64,000 nt of DNA from an uncultured Bacteroidota bacterium (GCA_937868545.1 CALMMX010000078.1:23993-87992), one strand, 5' to 3'; counted from the first letter of the stretch, positions 7,979-18,006 are shown. The notes: generated by a model from the letters alone, not told the origin. Program-made: numbers and translations.

Positions 7979-10918
7979 TTATAATTGTGCGGTTAGATTA
8001 ATAGTTGTTCCACTTTCTTTCGAAGAATTTATTTCAAATTTAAAACCCGACTTTTGTGCTCTTTCATGCATATTATCTAAACCATAGTGTGCTTTTTTAC
8101 GATGTGTAACATCAAAACCAATTCCATCATCTATAATATTTGCAGTTAGTATTTTATCTAATTTTTTAATTTTTACTTGCAATGATTTACATTGTGAGTG
8201 TTTTAAAGCGTTGTTTGCAGCTTCTTGCACAATGCGATAAAACATTAATACTTGTTGAGGGTTAAAGTTATGGTTTTTGTCATAAGTAAACTCAAAATTA
8301 ATATGAACAAATTCATAGTTAGTTCGTAATTCAAATACAAGATCCTCAAATTTTTGCTTTAGTTTTATTAAATCTATTTCTGTAGTATTTAATGCCCAAA
8401 TTGTTTCTCTAAGTTCCGAAAGTGTATTTCTGGCGTAATCTGATAAACGCTCTGCACTTTCTGCTTTTTGAGTTATTGTTATTTTATCAATACCTGAAAT
8501 AAGCATGGAAATTTGCGAACCAATGTTGTCGTGTAAGTCTTTTGATATTCGATCTTTTTCTTCAAACACAGATTGTATAATTTTCATTTCAATTAATTGT
8601 TTTTTTATTTTAATACGAGATATGTACCAAACAATATATACAATAAGAGTAATACAAAGAATTGAGCTTAAAACAATAAACCAAGTTGTTTTCCAAAATG
8701 GTGGACTAACAATTAGAACTAATTCTGAACTTTGTTGCCAATTATATTCTGGCAATTCACCTTTTACATATAAATGATATTCGCCATAATTTAAGTTTGT
8801 AAATGTAATGGGCTTTCCGTTTTCAAAACTTCGCCATTCATCATCAAAGCCTTTTAACTTATATTGAAGTTTTATTTTTTTATAATACCTAAAACTAGGA
8901 ACATTAAAAGTTAATGATACAATTTTATCTGTGTATGTTAATGCGACAATGTTTGAAGGCTCAATTGTATCAGTATGATTTTTAAATATAGAAACTAAAT
9001 TTAGATTTAATTTCTCGAGAAGATTGGAGTTTAAAACAACTTCGCTATTAAATGCTACTACTCCCGAATTACTACAAAAAAACAACTGATTCCCTTTTTG
9101 AAACGACCCATTTGTAATAAATTCAGGTGAAGAAACGGCTATTTCTTTTGTAAATTGTAACACATAATTATTGGGTTTAATACAATTAATACCATTGTTA
9201 GTGCTTGCCCAAACAACACCATTTAAATCAGTTTTTAAAGCTGCAATTACATTATTGCTTAATCCATTTAATTGATTAATTTGAGTAAACGAGTCGTTTC
9301 GAAAACGATAAATACCATTGCCTAATGTGCCATACCAAACAATATTGTTTTGATTAATTACGACGTCAGTTATCATAATTTCACTTTGACTTTTGTATTT
9401 GAAATTTTTAAACGGCTTATTTTTTATACCTAGTTGTTCATTAAGTGTAATACTTCCGCTTGTACTATTTATGTAATAGTTATTCTCTTTATCAATAGTT
9501 GTATTAAATATGTAATTACTAGTTAATATTGGTTTGCCATCAATAATTGTTTTTTTATCAAGATGGTAAATAATAGTATTGTTGGCATCTAAAATAAACA
9601 CCCCCACGATAGATGAAACTATAAGTTGATTTTTCGCATTTGATTTTATATCAAAAATGGTTGGAGATTTTTTTTGTAGTTCAATGTCAGCAAAACCTGA
9701 GTTTGCTAAACTAAATAATCCATTAGTTGTGCCTATATATAATTGATTTTGTTTGTAATGCAGTGCGGTAATTTTGTGATTATAAAAGGTATTGCATTTA
9801 TAAACCCATATGTCATTTTTTAAGTTAAATTCATCTATGCCATTACTTGTGCCTACAAATAGAGTACTATCATTTTTTAAACAACAACAATTAGATATGT
9901 ATGGTTTGTTTTCTTCAGGTTTTATGATTTTAAATGGAATGGATTTTTCATCAAAAACACTTAAGCCTGAATTTGAATGTCCAATCCAGAGTAAACCATC
10001 ATGAGTTATACTGATGCTTAATATTTTATTTTCTGAAATAGAAAACGCATTAGAATCATGAGTTTTGTAAATATTAGTTAGTTTTTGATGATTATCAAAC
10101 ACAAAAAGTCCGTCATCGGTGCCAACATAATAGTGTTTTTTAAATTTTGTTATGCAATTAATTTTAGTGTTACTAAGTTGAGTTTTAAATAATTGATGCA
10201 CGCTATCATTTTGAATAGTATATAATTTATTGTTAGTAAGAATAATATATTCATCTTCACATTGAAATAATATGCGAGAATCAGCTTGTGCAAATTCACT
10301 TGCTTTTATTTTTTTTTGTAATACACATTTATTTTTCTCTAAATTATATTTATAAATAGTGTCTTTTATTAATCCAACAAATTCATTTTGAACAATGTAT
10401 GCTAAGGAAAAAACCGAATTGTTATTTAATACGTATTCTAATTTAGGCGATTTAGCAGACTGTTGTTGTTTATTTATTTTTAAGAACCTCCCACCAGAAC
10501 TAAATACAATGTTTTTTTGTGAATCAGTAAATAAATGCCATATAGAATTGTGTCCAAAGTGAATCCCTTTAATTGTATCCGTATTTAAAGTTAAAAATGT
10601 TTGCGTAGTAGAATTATATCTACAAATGTTGTTTCGTGTAGCAAACCAAATATTTTTTTCTGCATCTTCAACTGCTTTTAAAATAAAATTATCGGCCAGT
10701 TGCGAAGTGTTGTTTGCATAAATGGTTGTTATGTTTTTACCATCAAATTTATTTAAACCAAATTGAGTACCAATCCAATAGTATCCATTTTTATCTTTAA
10801 TTACACTATTCACTGAACTTTGAGATAAACCATCTTCCACTTTAATATGCGTAAACCTCATTTGAGATGCACCACAAATGGAGTACAAAGTGAAAAGTAA
10901 TAATACCACAAAACGCAT
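7979..10918 (-). CDS. Sensor histidine kinase with periplasmic two-component beta-propeller
   Basis: A 979-residue membrane sensor kinase. A signal peptide (MRFVVLLLFTLYSICGAS) leads into a large periplasmic region of reg_prop propeller repeats: YYWIGTQFGLNKFDG, KNIWFATRNNICRY, HYYVGTDDGLFVFD, LLWIGHSNSGLSVFD and IVWYGTLGNGIYRF. A Y_Y_Y domain follows (KLKGFDDEWRSFENG), then one membrane span at about 740-765. The cytoplasmic part has a HisKA_3 dimerisation domain with phosphoacceptor His796 in DRISKDLHDNIGSQ, and an ATPase domain with EAANNALKHS and DDGIGFDV. It lacks the fused receiver and AraC domains of hybrid systems, so signalling passes to the adjacent NarL-type regulator. A 10-bp inverted repeat lies just upstream of the start. 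Confidence 0.93.
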   Translation of the reverse strand: MRFVVLLLFTLYSICGASQMRFTHIKVEDGLSQSSVNSVIKDKNGYYWIGTQFGLNKFDGKNITTIYANNTSQLADNFILKAVEDAEKNIWFATRNNICRYNSTTQTFLTLNTDTIKGIHFGHNSIWHLFTDSQKNIVFSSGGRFLKINKQQQSAKSPKLEYVLNNNSVFSLAYIVQNEFVGLIKDTIYKYNLEKNKCVLQKKIKASEFAQADSRILFQCEDEYIILTNNKLYTIQNDSVHQLFKTQLSNTKINCITKFKKHYYVGTDDGLFVFDNHQKLTNIYKTHDSNAFSISENKILSISITHDGLLWIGHSNSGLSVFDEKSIPFKIIKPEENKPYISNCCCLKNDSTLFVGTSNGIDEFNLKNDIWVYKCNTFYNHKITALHYKQNQLYIGTTNGLFSLANSGFADIELQKKSPTIFDIKSNAKNQLIVSSIVGVFILDANNTIIYHLDKKTIIDGKPILTSNYIFNTTIDKENNYYINSTSGSITLNEQLGIKNKPFKNFKYKSQSEIMITDVVINQNNIVWYGTLGNGIYRFRNDSFTQINQLNGLSNNVIAALKTDLNGVVWASTNNGINCIKPNNYVLQFTKEIAVSSPEFITNGSFQKGNQLFFCSNSGVVAFNSEVVLNSNLLEKLNLNLVSIFKNHTDTIEPSNIVALTYTDKIVSLTFNVPSFRYYKKIKLQYKLKGFDDEWRSFENGKPITFTNLNYGEYHLYVKGELPEYNWQQSSELVLIVSPPFWKTTWFIVLSSILCITLIVYIVWYISRIKIKKQLIEMKIIQSVFEEKDRISKDLHDNIGSQISMLISGIDKITITQKAESAERLSDYARNTLSELRETIWALNTTEIDLIKLKQKFEDLVFELRTNYEFVHINFEFTYDKNHNFNPQQVLMFYRIVQEAANNALKHSQCKSLQVKIKKLDKILTANIIDDGIGFDVTHRKKAHYGLDNMHERAQKSGFKFEINSSKESGTTINLTAQL

Positions 10919-10924
10919 ATTTAA

Positions 10925-10946
10925 AAATAAGGAATTTTCCTTATTT
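10925..10946. promoter_or_regulatory. 22-bp palindrome upstream of the sensor kinase gene
   Basis: Two perfect 10-base arms, AAATAAGGAA and TTCCTTATTT, are separated by TT. The palindrome starts 7 bp upstream of the sensor kinase ATG, in the short divergent space shared with the T9SS cargo gene at 11001. It could be an operator for a dimeric regulator or an RNA hairpin near the kinase start. It is not a terminator: no converging transcript ends here. Confidence 0.5.
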
Positions 10947-11000
10947 CTTCTTTTAGTTGCTTGGATTATTTTTACTCACAAAATTTATATTTTATTAGTT

Positions 11001-13211
11001 ATGAGAAATTTACTATTAATTATTTTAGGGTTGTTTACACCAGTATTATTTTCCCAACAAGGTGGATTGCATATACAATGGCATAAAGATGCGAGCGGAC
11101 AGTTTGTTAGAAGTGCAAATGATACTATTTACTTGCCAGTAAAAATTGCAAATACAAGCACTTATAATGCAATTGCAACTATTAATTTGAATACTGAAGG
11201 TTGGAGTTATATAACAAATAGCAGTGTTTTTACTTTTAGTTCTGCAATAAATCCAAAAGTATTTATGAAAAATGCTAATGAAGGTGTTTGTACCGAAGGT
11301 GGTTATGCTCGCTATGTTACAACTGATAGATGGGAGAGTTCCTCAATGTTGACACCATCTGTTACCTTGTTGGAAACTACTCCATTTGGTTACTTAGGTT
11401 ATACAAGTTCATCAGGTACTTATACCGCTGTCTTTTCTGCAGACGCATATTCATGGACTGGATTGTATACTACTACCTTAGTACCTCAGTTTTCTAAAAC
11501 TAGTAATAAAGTGTTTACTTGTCATAATGGCGCATTAAAGGTATCTACAAATGGAGGAGCAACTTTTTCTGTTTTAAATCCTACTGTTGCATTAGTTGGT
11601 AGTCACATTTATTCTCCTAATAATGATACTTTGTTTATTTTTTCTAGCCAATGGCTTCAAAGTTTTGATGGTGGTATTAATTGGGTTAATGTAGCACTAC
11701 CTTCAACTAGTATTTCACAAGTAGCCTGTAAGAATGGTAAAGAAATTATGTTGTTAGATAATTTTTCATTAATTAAAAAGACCCATTACAGTAACAATAG
11801 TGGAACTAGTTGGACAACTTATACAACTGTCAACACCTTTTATTCTGGAGAGAAGTTAGAAGTTAATGGATCTAAATTTTATTTATTACCTGGATATAGG
11901 TCTACTGATGGAAATTTGTGGGATAATTTTTTGGCATCAGCACCAGCTCCTTTTCCTAATGATATTACACATACAAATGACCTTGTTTTGGCTGGTTTCA
12001 AACAGGGATATTTCGGCTATTCAACTAATAAGGGATATAATTTTACATTTTTACCTAATAAAATTTCCAGTAGTGAAGATATTATGTCGGTAAAAGCTAT
12101 TGATATTAATACATTTATTGCGGCGGATAGAAAAGGACAAATTTATGTGAGTATAAATCAAGGTGCAACATGGAGTCAAAAAACAACTTCAACTATAAAT
12201 ACAATTCCACGTAAAATATGTTTTTCTCAAGATAAATCAACTATTGTTGTCACCTCTGTTGGTTCGGCCTACATGTCTGGTAATGGTGGTTCAACTTTTA
12301 CATGGTTAAATACAACAGTTGGTAGTGGTCACTATCAAAGTATAAAACCTACTCTTAATAAAATTGTAGATGTTGCCCCGCTTTATACAGCACCATCTTT
12401 TACACTTTCTGGATTTGAATTTTATGATATAAATAGCAGTAACATAAGAACATTAACTGGTTCAGTAAGTGTAAGTGTTGCTCAAGATATTGTTGATGTT
12501 CATATGATAAATGATAATGTAGGTTATTTGTTAACTCGCAATACAGTTAGTAATGAAACAATTGTGTATAAAACAACAAATGGTTGGGTAAGTACGAATA
12601 CTATTTCGGTTGTTTCATCCCCTTCTGTTGGTATAAGAGCTTATGATTCAAAGTACGGGTTTCTGCAAAATTTTGGAAGTGACACACTAATTTTAAGTGG
12701 TTCTGGCAACCCAATTAATAATCAAACAAATTATTATCATGTTTCATATAATGCTGGTTTATCTTGGGAAGTAAAAAGTACAAATTTTTCTACTCCTGCA
12801 AGTAATTTAGGGAATAGAGTATATAAAATGGAATTTTTTACACCTAATCAATTTATTTCATTAGTTTCAAATACACAATGTGGAAGTATACAATCAAGTG
12901 CTGGTGTGTTTATTGGAACTACCAATTTAGTTGCTGAAAGCGTTTCTATTAACGAACATTATAAAGGTGCTGAGAACACAGAGATTGTGTTTTTTCCAAA
13001 TCCTGCTTGTGAAATTTTGAACATTAAACTATCATTAGCCAGCGAACCTGCAAGCTTGTTCATTTTTAATACTTTAGGACAAGTTGTATTATCTCAATCT
13101 GTTAGTAGTCAAACGGAGGTGTTAAATATTCAACATTTGAAAAGTGGAATTTATTTTATTAGTATATGTCAAAACAACAAGTGTATAACAGAAAAATTTA
13201 TAAAAAATTAG
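11001..13211 (+). CDS. Secreted BNR/Asp-box beta-propeller protein with T9SS sorting domain
   Basis: A 736-residue T9SS cargo. I start it at ATG 11001, which gives a good signal peptide (MRNLLLIILGLFTPVLFSQQ); the frame is open 41 codons further upstream, but that stretch crosses the kinase promoter region and start. The body carries repeated Asp-box-like motifs typical of sialidase or sortilin-like propellers: STNGGATF, SFDGGINW, NNSGTSW, SINQGATW, SGNGGSTF and SYNAGLSW. The C-terminus is a sorting domain (IVFFPNPACEILNIKL, FNTLGQVVL, LKSGIYFISI, ending EKFIKN). Ligand or substrate unknown. The next cargo gene starts 5 bp after the stop, so the two form an operon. Confidence 0.87.
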   Translation: MRNLLLIILGLFTPVLFSQQGGLHIQWHKDASGQFVRSANDTIYLPVKIANTSTYNAIATINLNTEGWSYITNSSVFTFSSAINPKVFMKNANEGVCTEGGYARYVTTDRWESSSMLTPSVTLLETTPFGYLGYTSSSGTYTAVFSADAYSWTGLYTTTLVPQFSKTSNKVFTCHNGALKVSTNGGATFSVLNPTVALVGSHIYSPNNDTLFIFSSQWLQSFDGGINWVNVALPSTSISQVACKNGKEIMLLDNFSLIKKTHYSNNSGTSWTTYTTVNTFYSGEKLEVNGSKFYLLPGYRSTDGNLWDNFLASAPAPFPNDITHTNDLVLAGFKQGYFGYSTNKGYNFTFLPNKISSSEDIMSVKAIDINTFIAADRKGQIYVSINQGATWSQKTTSTINTIPRKICFSQDKSTIVVTSVGSAYMSGNGGSTFTWLNTTVGSGHYQSIKPTLNKIVDVAPLYTAPSFTLSGFEFYDINSSNIRTLTGSVSVSVAQDIVDVHMINDNVGYLLTRNTVSNETIVYKTTNGWVSTNTISVVSSPSVGIRAYDSKYGFLQNFGSDTLILSGSGNPINNQTNYYHVSYNAGLSWEVKSTNFSTPASNLGNRVYKMEFFTPNQFISLVSNTQCGSIQSSAGVFIGTTNLVAESVSINEHYKGAENTEIVFFPNPACEILNIKLSLASEPASLFIFNTLGQVVLSQSVSSQTEVLNIQHLKSGIYFISICQNNKCITEKFIKN

Positions 13212-13216
13212 GAATC

Positions 13217-14944
13217 ATGAAAAAATTCATTTTAACATTAGTAGTTATCCCCCAATTTATTTTTGCTCAAATTAATTTTCAGTGGGCGGGATCTTTTGCT
13301 GGAAACAGTGGTGCAAATTCTACAAACGATCTTGTAATAAATAATAACGGACATGTATTTTGTACTGGTTCTTTCATAGCAAAGACAGATTTTGATCCTT
13401 CTCAAAGTATAGCTGATACATTTTTTTTAAACGGCTCAACAAGCATTTATAATTCAAACATTTTTGTGACGAGGTTAAATAAAATAGGAAAACATGTTTG
13501 GACAAAAGAAATTAAGGGGAGCGCACAAAATGTTGGAAAGTCAATTGCTATTGATAAGGTTGGGAATTTATATATAACAGGTTATTATTCTGGAGCAACT
13601 GATTTTGATCCAAGCTCTGGAGTTTCTAATTTAATAAACACTGGTTGTTTTGTTTTGAAGCTTGACTCTACAGGTAGTTTTGTTTGGGTAAAAGAATTTA
13701 AAGGGGCTTTTTCTGGCAGCGTTTCTGGTAATTCAATTGAGGTTGACAAAAGTGGAAACATAATTATTGGTGGTCATTTTACAAATACTGTTGATTTTGA
13801 TCCTGGTGTGGCTGTTGTTAATTTAGTTAATACAGATGGGTTTGGTTTTAATGATGGATTTGTTGCAAAGTTAGATGACAATGGAAACTTTTTATGGGTA
13901 AAGCATATTGCTAGCTCTAAAGAAGATGCTGTACAGTCTAACATATGTGATAATGCAAACAACATTTATAGTTTTGGTATATTTAGCGGAACAGTTGATT
14001 TTAATACAGGAGTGGGAACAGAAACCATCTCAACTAATGGACAAAAAGATATATTTATAATTAAGCATGATTCTGCAGGAAATTATTTGTGGGTAAAAAC
14101 TATAGGAGGGGTTGCAGAAGAAACTTCTGGAGCAATTACTTTAGATATAAATCAGAATATTTATATTGCAGGAGGTTATAGCAATAAAGTTGATTTTAAT
14201 CCATCAATGGCATCAACTGATACTTTATATCTCACCGCAACAGATCAAAAGGATTGTTTTGTTTTAAAGTTAAATAATACTGGAACTTTTATGTTTGCAA
14301 AAAGCTTTGGAAATGGAATAGGGGTAGCTGAGGCAAAAGATATTGCAGTTGACAAGTTTGAAAACATTTATACATATGGGCAGTTTGCTAATAATTGTGA
14401 TTTTGATCCCAGCATAGGAGTAACGTCTCTGGTTGCAGATGGTGGTAATGACATGTTTGTATGTAAATTAAGTAATCTTGGAAATTATAGTAGTGCATTT
14501 AGAGTGGGAGGAAGTAATTACGCAGATAATGCTAAAGCTATGAAATTGGATACACTTGGAAACATTTATGTGTGTGGTTCATTTTTTCAAGTAGTTGATT
14601 TTAATCCTACCATCGCAACGTATACTTTAAATTCTTTAGGCTATGATGATGGTTTTGTTGCAAAATATGGACAAACAGGTTTTGTAGGATTAAACGAGTT
14701 AAGAGCAGATGCTGATTTATTCTCTTTTTATCCTAATCCTACAAGTGGAATTGTGCACATAAATTTAAAAGAAAGTATATCATCAAACATTATTATTAGT
14801 GATATAGTTGGGCAAGAGGTTTTTACTAAAACAATTTCAAGTAAGAATGAAACCATTGATTTAAGCCACTTAGGAAGAGGGATCTACTTTATTTCAATTA
14901 TAGCTGAAAATAAAATTTATAGTAGTAAATTTATTAAAGAGTAG
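13217..14944 (+). CDS. Secreted SBBP-repeat beta-propeller protein with T9SS sorting domain
   Basis: A 575-residue exported protein. ATG 13217 gives the signal peptide MKKFILTLVVIPQFIFAQ; an upstream frame of 17 codons overlaps the previous gene and is not needed. The body has seven copies of a unit of about 55-75 residues, each with a DFDPS-like motif (TDFDPS, TDFDPS, VDFDPG, VDFNTG, VDFNPS, CDFDPS, VDFNPT) followed by a strand such as GFVAKLDDNGNFLWVK. Seven units fit a closed seven-bladed propeller. The C-terminal sorting domain reads FSFYPNPTSGIVHINL, ISDIVGQEVF, LGRGIYFISI and ends SSKFIKE. Function unknown; cell-surface or secreted location is inferred. Confidence 0.87.
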   Translation: MKKFILTLVVIPQFIFAQINFQWAGSFAGNSGANSTNDLVINNNGHVFCTGSFIAKTDFDPSQSIADTFFLNGSTSIYNSNIFVTRLNKIGKHVWTKEIKGSAQNVGKSIAIDKVGNLYITGYYSGATDFDPSSGVSNLINTGCFVLKLDSTGSFVWVKEFKGAFSGSVSGNSIEVDKSGNIIIGGHFTNTVDFDPGVAVVNLVNTDGFGFNDGFVAKLDDNGNFLWVKHIASSKEDAVQSNICDNANNIYSFGIFSGTVDFNTGVGTETISTNGQKDIFIIKHDSAGNYLWVKTIGGVAEETSGAITLDINQNIYIAGGYSNKVDFNPSMASTDTLYLTATDQKDCFVLKLNNTGTFMFAKSFGNGIGVAEAKDIAVDKFENIYTYGQFANNCDFDPSIGVTSLVADGGNDMFVCKLSNLGNYSSAFRVGGSNYADNAKAMKLDTLGNIYVCGSFFQVVDFNPTIATYTLNSLGYDDGFVAKYGQTGFVGLNELRADADLFSFYPNPTSGIVHINLKESISSNIIISDIVGQEVFTKTISSKNETIDLSHLGRGIYFISIIAENKIYSSKFIKE

Positions 14945-14979
14945 TTATTAAACCTTATCTTAGTTTAATTGTTTGAACT

Positions 14980-16305
14980 ATGATGAAGAAAGTTACAGTA
15001 TTTTGGTTTAGGAGAGACTTGCGTTTAAATGATAATGCAGGGCTTTATAGAGCATTAAAAAATGGAAAAACAGTTTTGCCTGTTTTTATATTTGATAAAA
15101 CGATTTTAGGCAAACTTGAAAACAAAAACGACAGAAGGGTGGAGTTTATTCATAATGCTATTACAAATTTAAGTAATGAGTTAAATGAACTTGGATCTTC
15201 TCTTAAAGTTTATTACAGCACACCACTAGAAGCATTTAAAGATTTAGTGAATAACTATAGTATTGAAAGTGTTTATTCAAATCATGATTATGAACCTAAT
15301 GCAATAAAACGTGATGATGAAATAAAATCGTTTTTAGAACAAAAAAACATAATTTTTAAAACCTATAAAGACCAATGTGTTTTCGAAAAGTTTGAAATAA
15401 CAAAAGACGATGGAAAACCATATACTATCTTTACTCCTTATAGTAGAAAATGGAAATCTAAATTGACGGATTATCATTTAAAACCTTACCCTACATCTAA
15501 GTATTTTTCCAACTTTTTAAAAACCGAATCTTTCAAAATCCCTTCTTTATCTGAAATGGGTTTCGAAAAAACAGATTTAGATTCCCCATCAAAAACAATT
15601 AGTAAAACTATAATTACAAATTATAAAGAACAACGCGATTTTCCTGCAATAAAAGGAACTAGTAAATTGAGCGTGCATTTGCGTTTTGGTACAGTTAGCA
15701 TCAGAGCATTAGCAAAGCAAGCGCAATTGTTAAACGAAACTTGGTTGAATGAATTAATATGGAGGGATTTTTATATGATGATAATTTATCATTTTCCACA
15801 TGCAGTAAATAATTCATTTAAACCACAGTATGATAAAGTGGTTTGGAGAAATAATGAACATGAGTTTAAAGCTTGGTGCGATGGAAAAACGGGTTTCCCT
15901 ATTGTTGACGCTGGAATGCGAGAACTGAACAAAACTGGCTTTATGCACAACCGTGTAAGGATGATAGTTGCTAGTTTTTTAATTAAAGATTTATTAATTG
16001 ATTGGCGTTGGGGCGAAGCTTATTTTGCTGAGAAATTATTGGATTTTGATTTAAGCGCTAATAATGGTGGCTGGCAATGGGCTGCAAGTAGTGGTTGTGA
16101 TGCGGCACCTTATTTTAGAATTTTTAATCCAACTGAACAAACTAAAAAATTTGACCCAAAATATGAATACATTAAAAAATGGGTGCCAGAGTTTGGAACC
16201 CTAAGCTACCCATTACCTATTGTAGATCATTCGCAGGCTCGCTTAAGAACTTTGGCGGCATACAAAGAAGCATTAACTGAAACTAAACAAACGAAGTTGT
16301 TTTAA
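14980..16305 (+). CDS. phr: Cryptochrome/DNA photolyase family protein (class I CPD photolyase type)
   Basis: A flavoprotein expected to split UV-induced pyrimidine dimers using blue light. The N-terminal antenna domain begins VTVFWFRRDLRLNDNAGL, and the FAD domain carries TSKLSVHLRFG (227-237), WLNELIWRDFY (255-265), FMHNRVRM (321-328) and LSANNGGWQWAASSGCD (358-374), including the tryptophans used in flavin photoreduction. At 441 residues it is slightly shorter than E. coli PhrB. Its last four bases overlap the stop end of the convergent DUF4139 gene. Repair rather than a photoreceptor role is inferred from similarity to bacterial CPD photolyases. Confidence 0.9.
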   Translation: MMKKVTVFWFRRDLRLNDNAGLYRALKNGKTVLPVFIFDKTILGKLENKNDRRVEFIHNAITNLSNELNELGSSLKVYYSTPLEAFKDLVNNYSIESVYSNHDYEPNAIKRDDEIKSFLEQKNIIFKTYKDQCVFEKFEITKDDGKPYTIFTPYSRKWKSKLTDYHLKPYPTSKYFSNFLKTESFKIPSLSEMGFEKTDLDSPSKTISKTIITNYKEQRDFPAIKGTSKLSVHLRFGTVSIRALAKQAQLLNETWLNELIWRDFYMMIIYHFPHAVNNSFKPQYDKVVWRNNEHEFKAWCDGKTGFPIVDAGMRELNKTGFMHNRVRMIVASFLIKDLLIDWRWGEAYFAEKLLDFDLSANNGGWQWAASSGCDAAPYFRIFNPTEQTKKFDPKYEYIKKWVPEFGTLSYPLPIVDHSQARLRTLAAYKEALTETKQTKLF

Positions 16306-18002
16306 AAAGATGGAGAAGAAATTGTTCTATATTTTTTCTTTCTTGGTCTAAGTGTTTTTGGATATTTTGTACTATAGCCTAATTTAATAACTTTAGTTTC
16401 TCCTGCATTAAGCATAAATTTCCAAATTAATTTTCCAGAAGCTTTATCATATTGTGCATTTGATATATCACCAACACTAATTTCTTGATCAGAGTTAGAA
16501 GCAACTGGTACTTGGTCTTCAACAGTTATAAAAATAGGCTCTTCACGAGTGTTTTTAATGGTAGTTTCATATTTTAAAACTTCCTTTTCAAAATTACCTA
16601 CAAAGCTTCTTTGGTAATCTTGTTTAGATTCTTTACGAAGCATTTGTATTTTTTTATCTCTACCAAGCGATATAGTTAATGAATCTTCTAAATCAATAGT
16701 TTTTATAGAGGTTTTACCAATATAGGAACCACTAAAATAAACGCTTGCCTCTCCACTTACTAAATCTGGTAAATCTTTAAGCGCTAATTTTGTTTGTAAG
16801 AAAACATCTTTTTCTAAAGCTGGTACAGCTAAGTATTCATAATTAGCATTCACACTTTTTTCTAACACATCAACTGTATAGGGTTTAGAGTCTGCATAAA
16901 TAGTATACGGTTGGTCAATTGTATATTCTGTACTTAACATATCTACTTCAATTTTTTTAAATTGAACTTGACTCTGTTTTTGATTAGCTTTTTTTAAAGC
17001 AGCATATCTATTTTTACCATCACTAATTTCTTCTTCATCACCTACAATTTGAACTTCACTTAGTTCTAGTTTGTCAATATTAGAAGCAACAACTCCAGGT
17101 TGCACTTGTAGGTATTGCGCAATATCATTTTGTTCTGCAGATTGTTCGTTACCCAAATACCATTTTGCTAGTTTTGGCGTATTTATGCCCACTTCCGGAT
17201 TTGCAGTAGATAAAATAATTTTTATGTCTTTCCAATCTAAACCAGAGTTGTTAAATAAAATGGCTCTATATACTAATTTTACTTGGCTTCCACTACCATC
17301 AGTTCTTATATCATATTTAGGTGTCCAGCCAGCTGTAGGAATAATATATTTAAATACTATAGTTGCTTCAATATCTTTATTAGAAACAAACGTTGCGGTA
17401 ATATCACTAGTTGGTGGATTAACCTCTGCATCAAGTTCTAATAATTGTTTTTTGTATTGAGCTTTTTGTTTTTCTAATTTATATTTTACTTTATTATTTT
17501 TAAAAATAAGTAGATTAATTTCTGTGCTTCTCTTTCTATAAAAATCGGCAGACTTTTCAACCTCAGCAATTGTAACCCCAGCTTGCCCACCAATAGATTG
17601 GTTTTTAAATAAGAGACCTTTTTCAGTTTCTAATTCATCTTGTTCAAACTTTAACATGGCTAATTTATCTTTATATAACTCAACACTATCTTTTAGATTT
17701 TGAATTTTTTGATTATCTTTTTTTTCATCTAAATAATTAGTATGTGTATTAATATACAATACGTTAATGTCTGAAGTTCCGGGGTCAAGATTAATACTAC
17801 GTTCATCTAATCTTGGAGATAAACCATTAAATGTTACAATGTTTTTCCCTTTTTTTAATTTTACTTTTGCTTCATGGTTTAGTTCTGCCCCAGTTAAAAA
17901 AACAGTTACTTTTTTAACTTCAGATGGAGCGTTTAGTTTATTTTCTTGGGCAATAGTTTTAATTGAAAAAACTAATAGAATACCTAAAATTGATTTTTGC
18001 AT
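16302..18002 (-). CDS. DUF4139 (mucoidy inhibitor MuiA-like) exported protein
   Basis: A 566-residue protein of the MuiA/DUF4139 family. A signal peptide (MQKSILGILLVFSIKTIAQ) is followed by the DUF4140 head with its typical VKKVTVFLTGAELNHEA. A coiled-coil region from about 85 to 185 is rich in K, E and L. The DUF4139 beta-rich domain shows TPKYDIRTDG and later KEVLKYETTIKNTREEPI. Molecular function is unknown; in some bacteria loss of MuiA affects capsule production. It starts 4 bp after the PorP/SprF gene on the same strand, so a shared envelope role is plausible. The C-terminus is basic (RPRKKKYRT). Confidence 0.85.
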   Translation of the reverse strand: MQKSILGILLVFSIKTIAQENKLNAPSEVKKVTVFLTGAELNHEAKVKLKKGKNIVTFNGLSPRLDERSINLDPGTSDINVLYINTHTNYLDEKKDNQKIQNLKDSVELYKDKLAMLKFEQDELETEKGLLFKNQSIGGQAGVTIAEVEKSADFYRKRSTEINLLIFKNNKVKYKLEKQKAQYKKQLLELDAEVNPPTSDITATFVSNKDIEATIVFKYIIPTAGWTPKYDIRTDGSGSQVKLVYRAILFNNSGLDWKDIKIILSTANPEVGINTPKLAKWYLGNEQSAEQNDIAQYLQVQPGVVASNIDKLELSEVQIVGDEEEISDGKNRYAALKKANQKQSQVQFKKIEVDMLSTEYTIDQPYTIYADSKPYTVDVLEKSVNANYEYLAVPALEKDVFLQTKLALKDLPDLVSGEASVYFSGSYIGKTSIKTIDLEDSLTISLGRDKKIQMLRKESKQDYQRSFVGNFEKEVLKYETTIKNTREEPIFITVEDQVPVASNSDQEISVGDISNAQYDKASGKLIWKFMLNAGETKVIKLGYSTKYPKTLRPRKKKYRTISSPSF

Positions 18003-18006
18003 AATT

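Noticed and set aside
17071..17460. 129-codon plus-strand frame inside the DUF4139 gene
   Set aside because: Antisense to a well supported gene; no recognised motif and no promoter.
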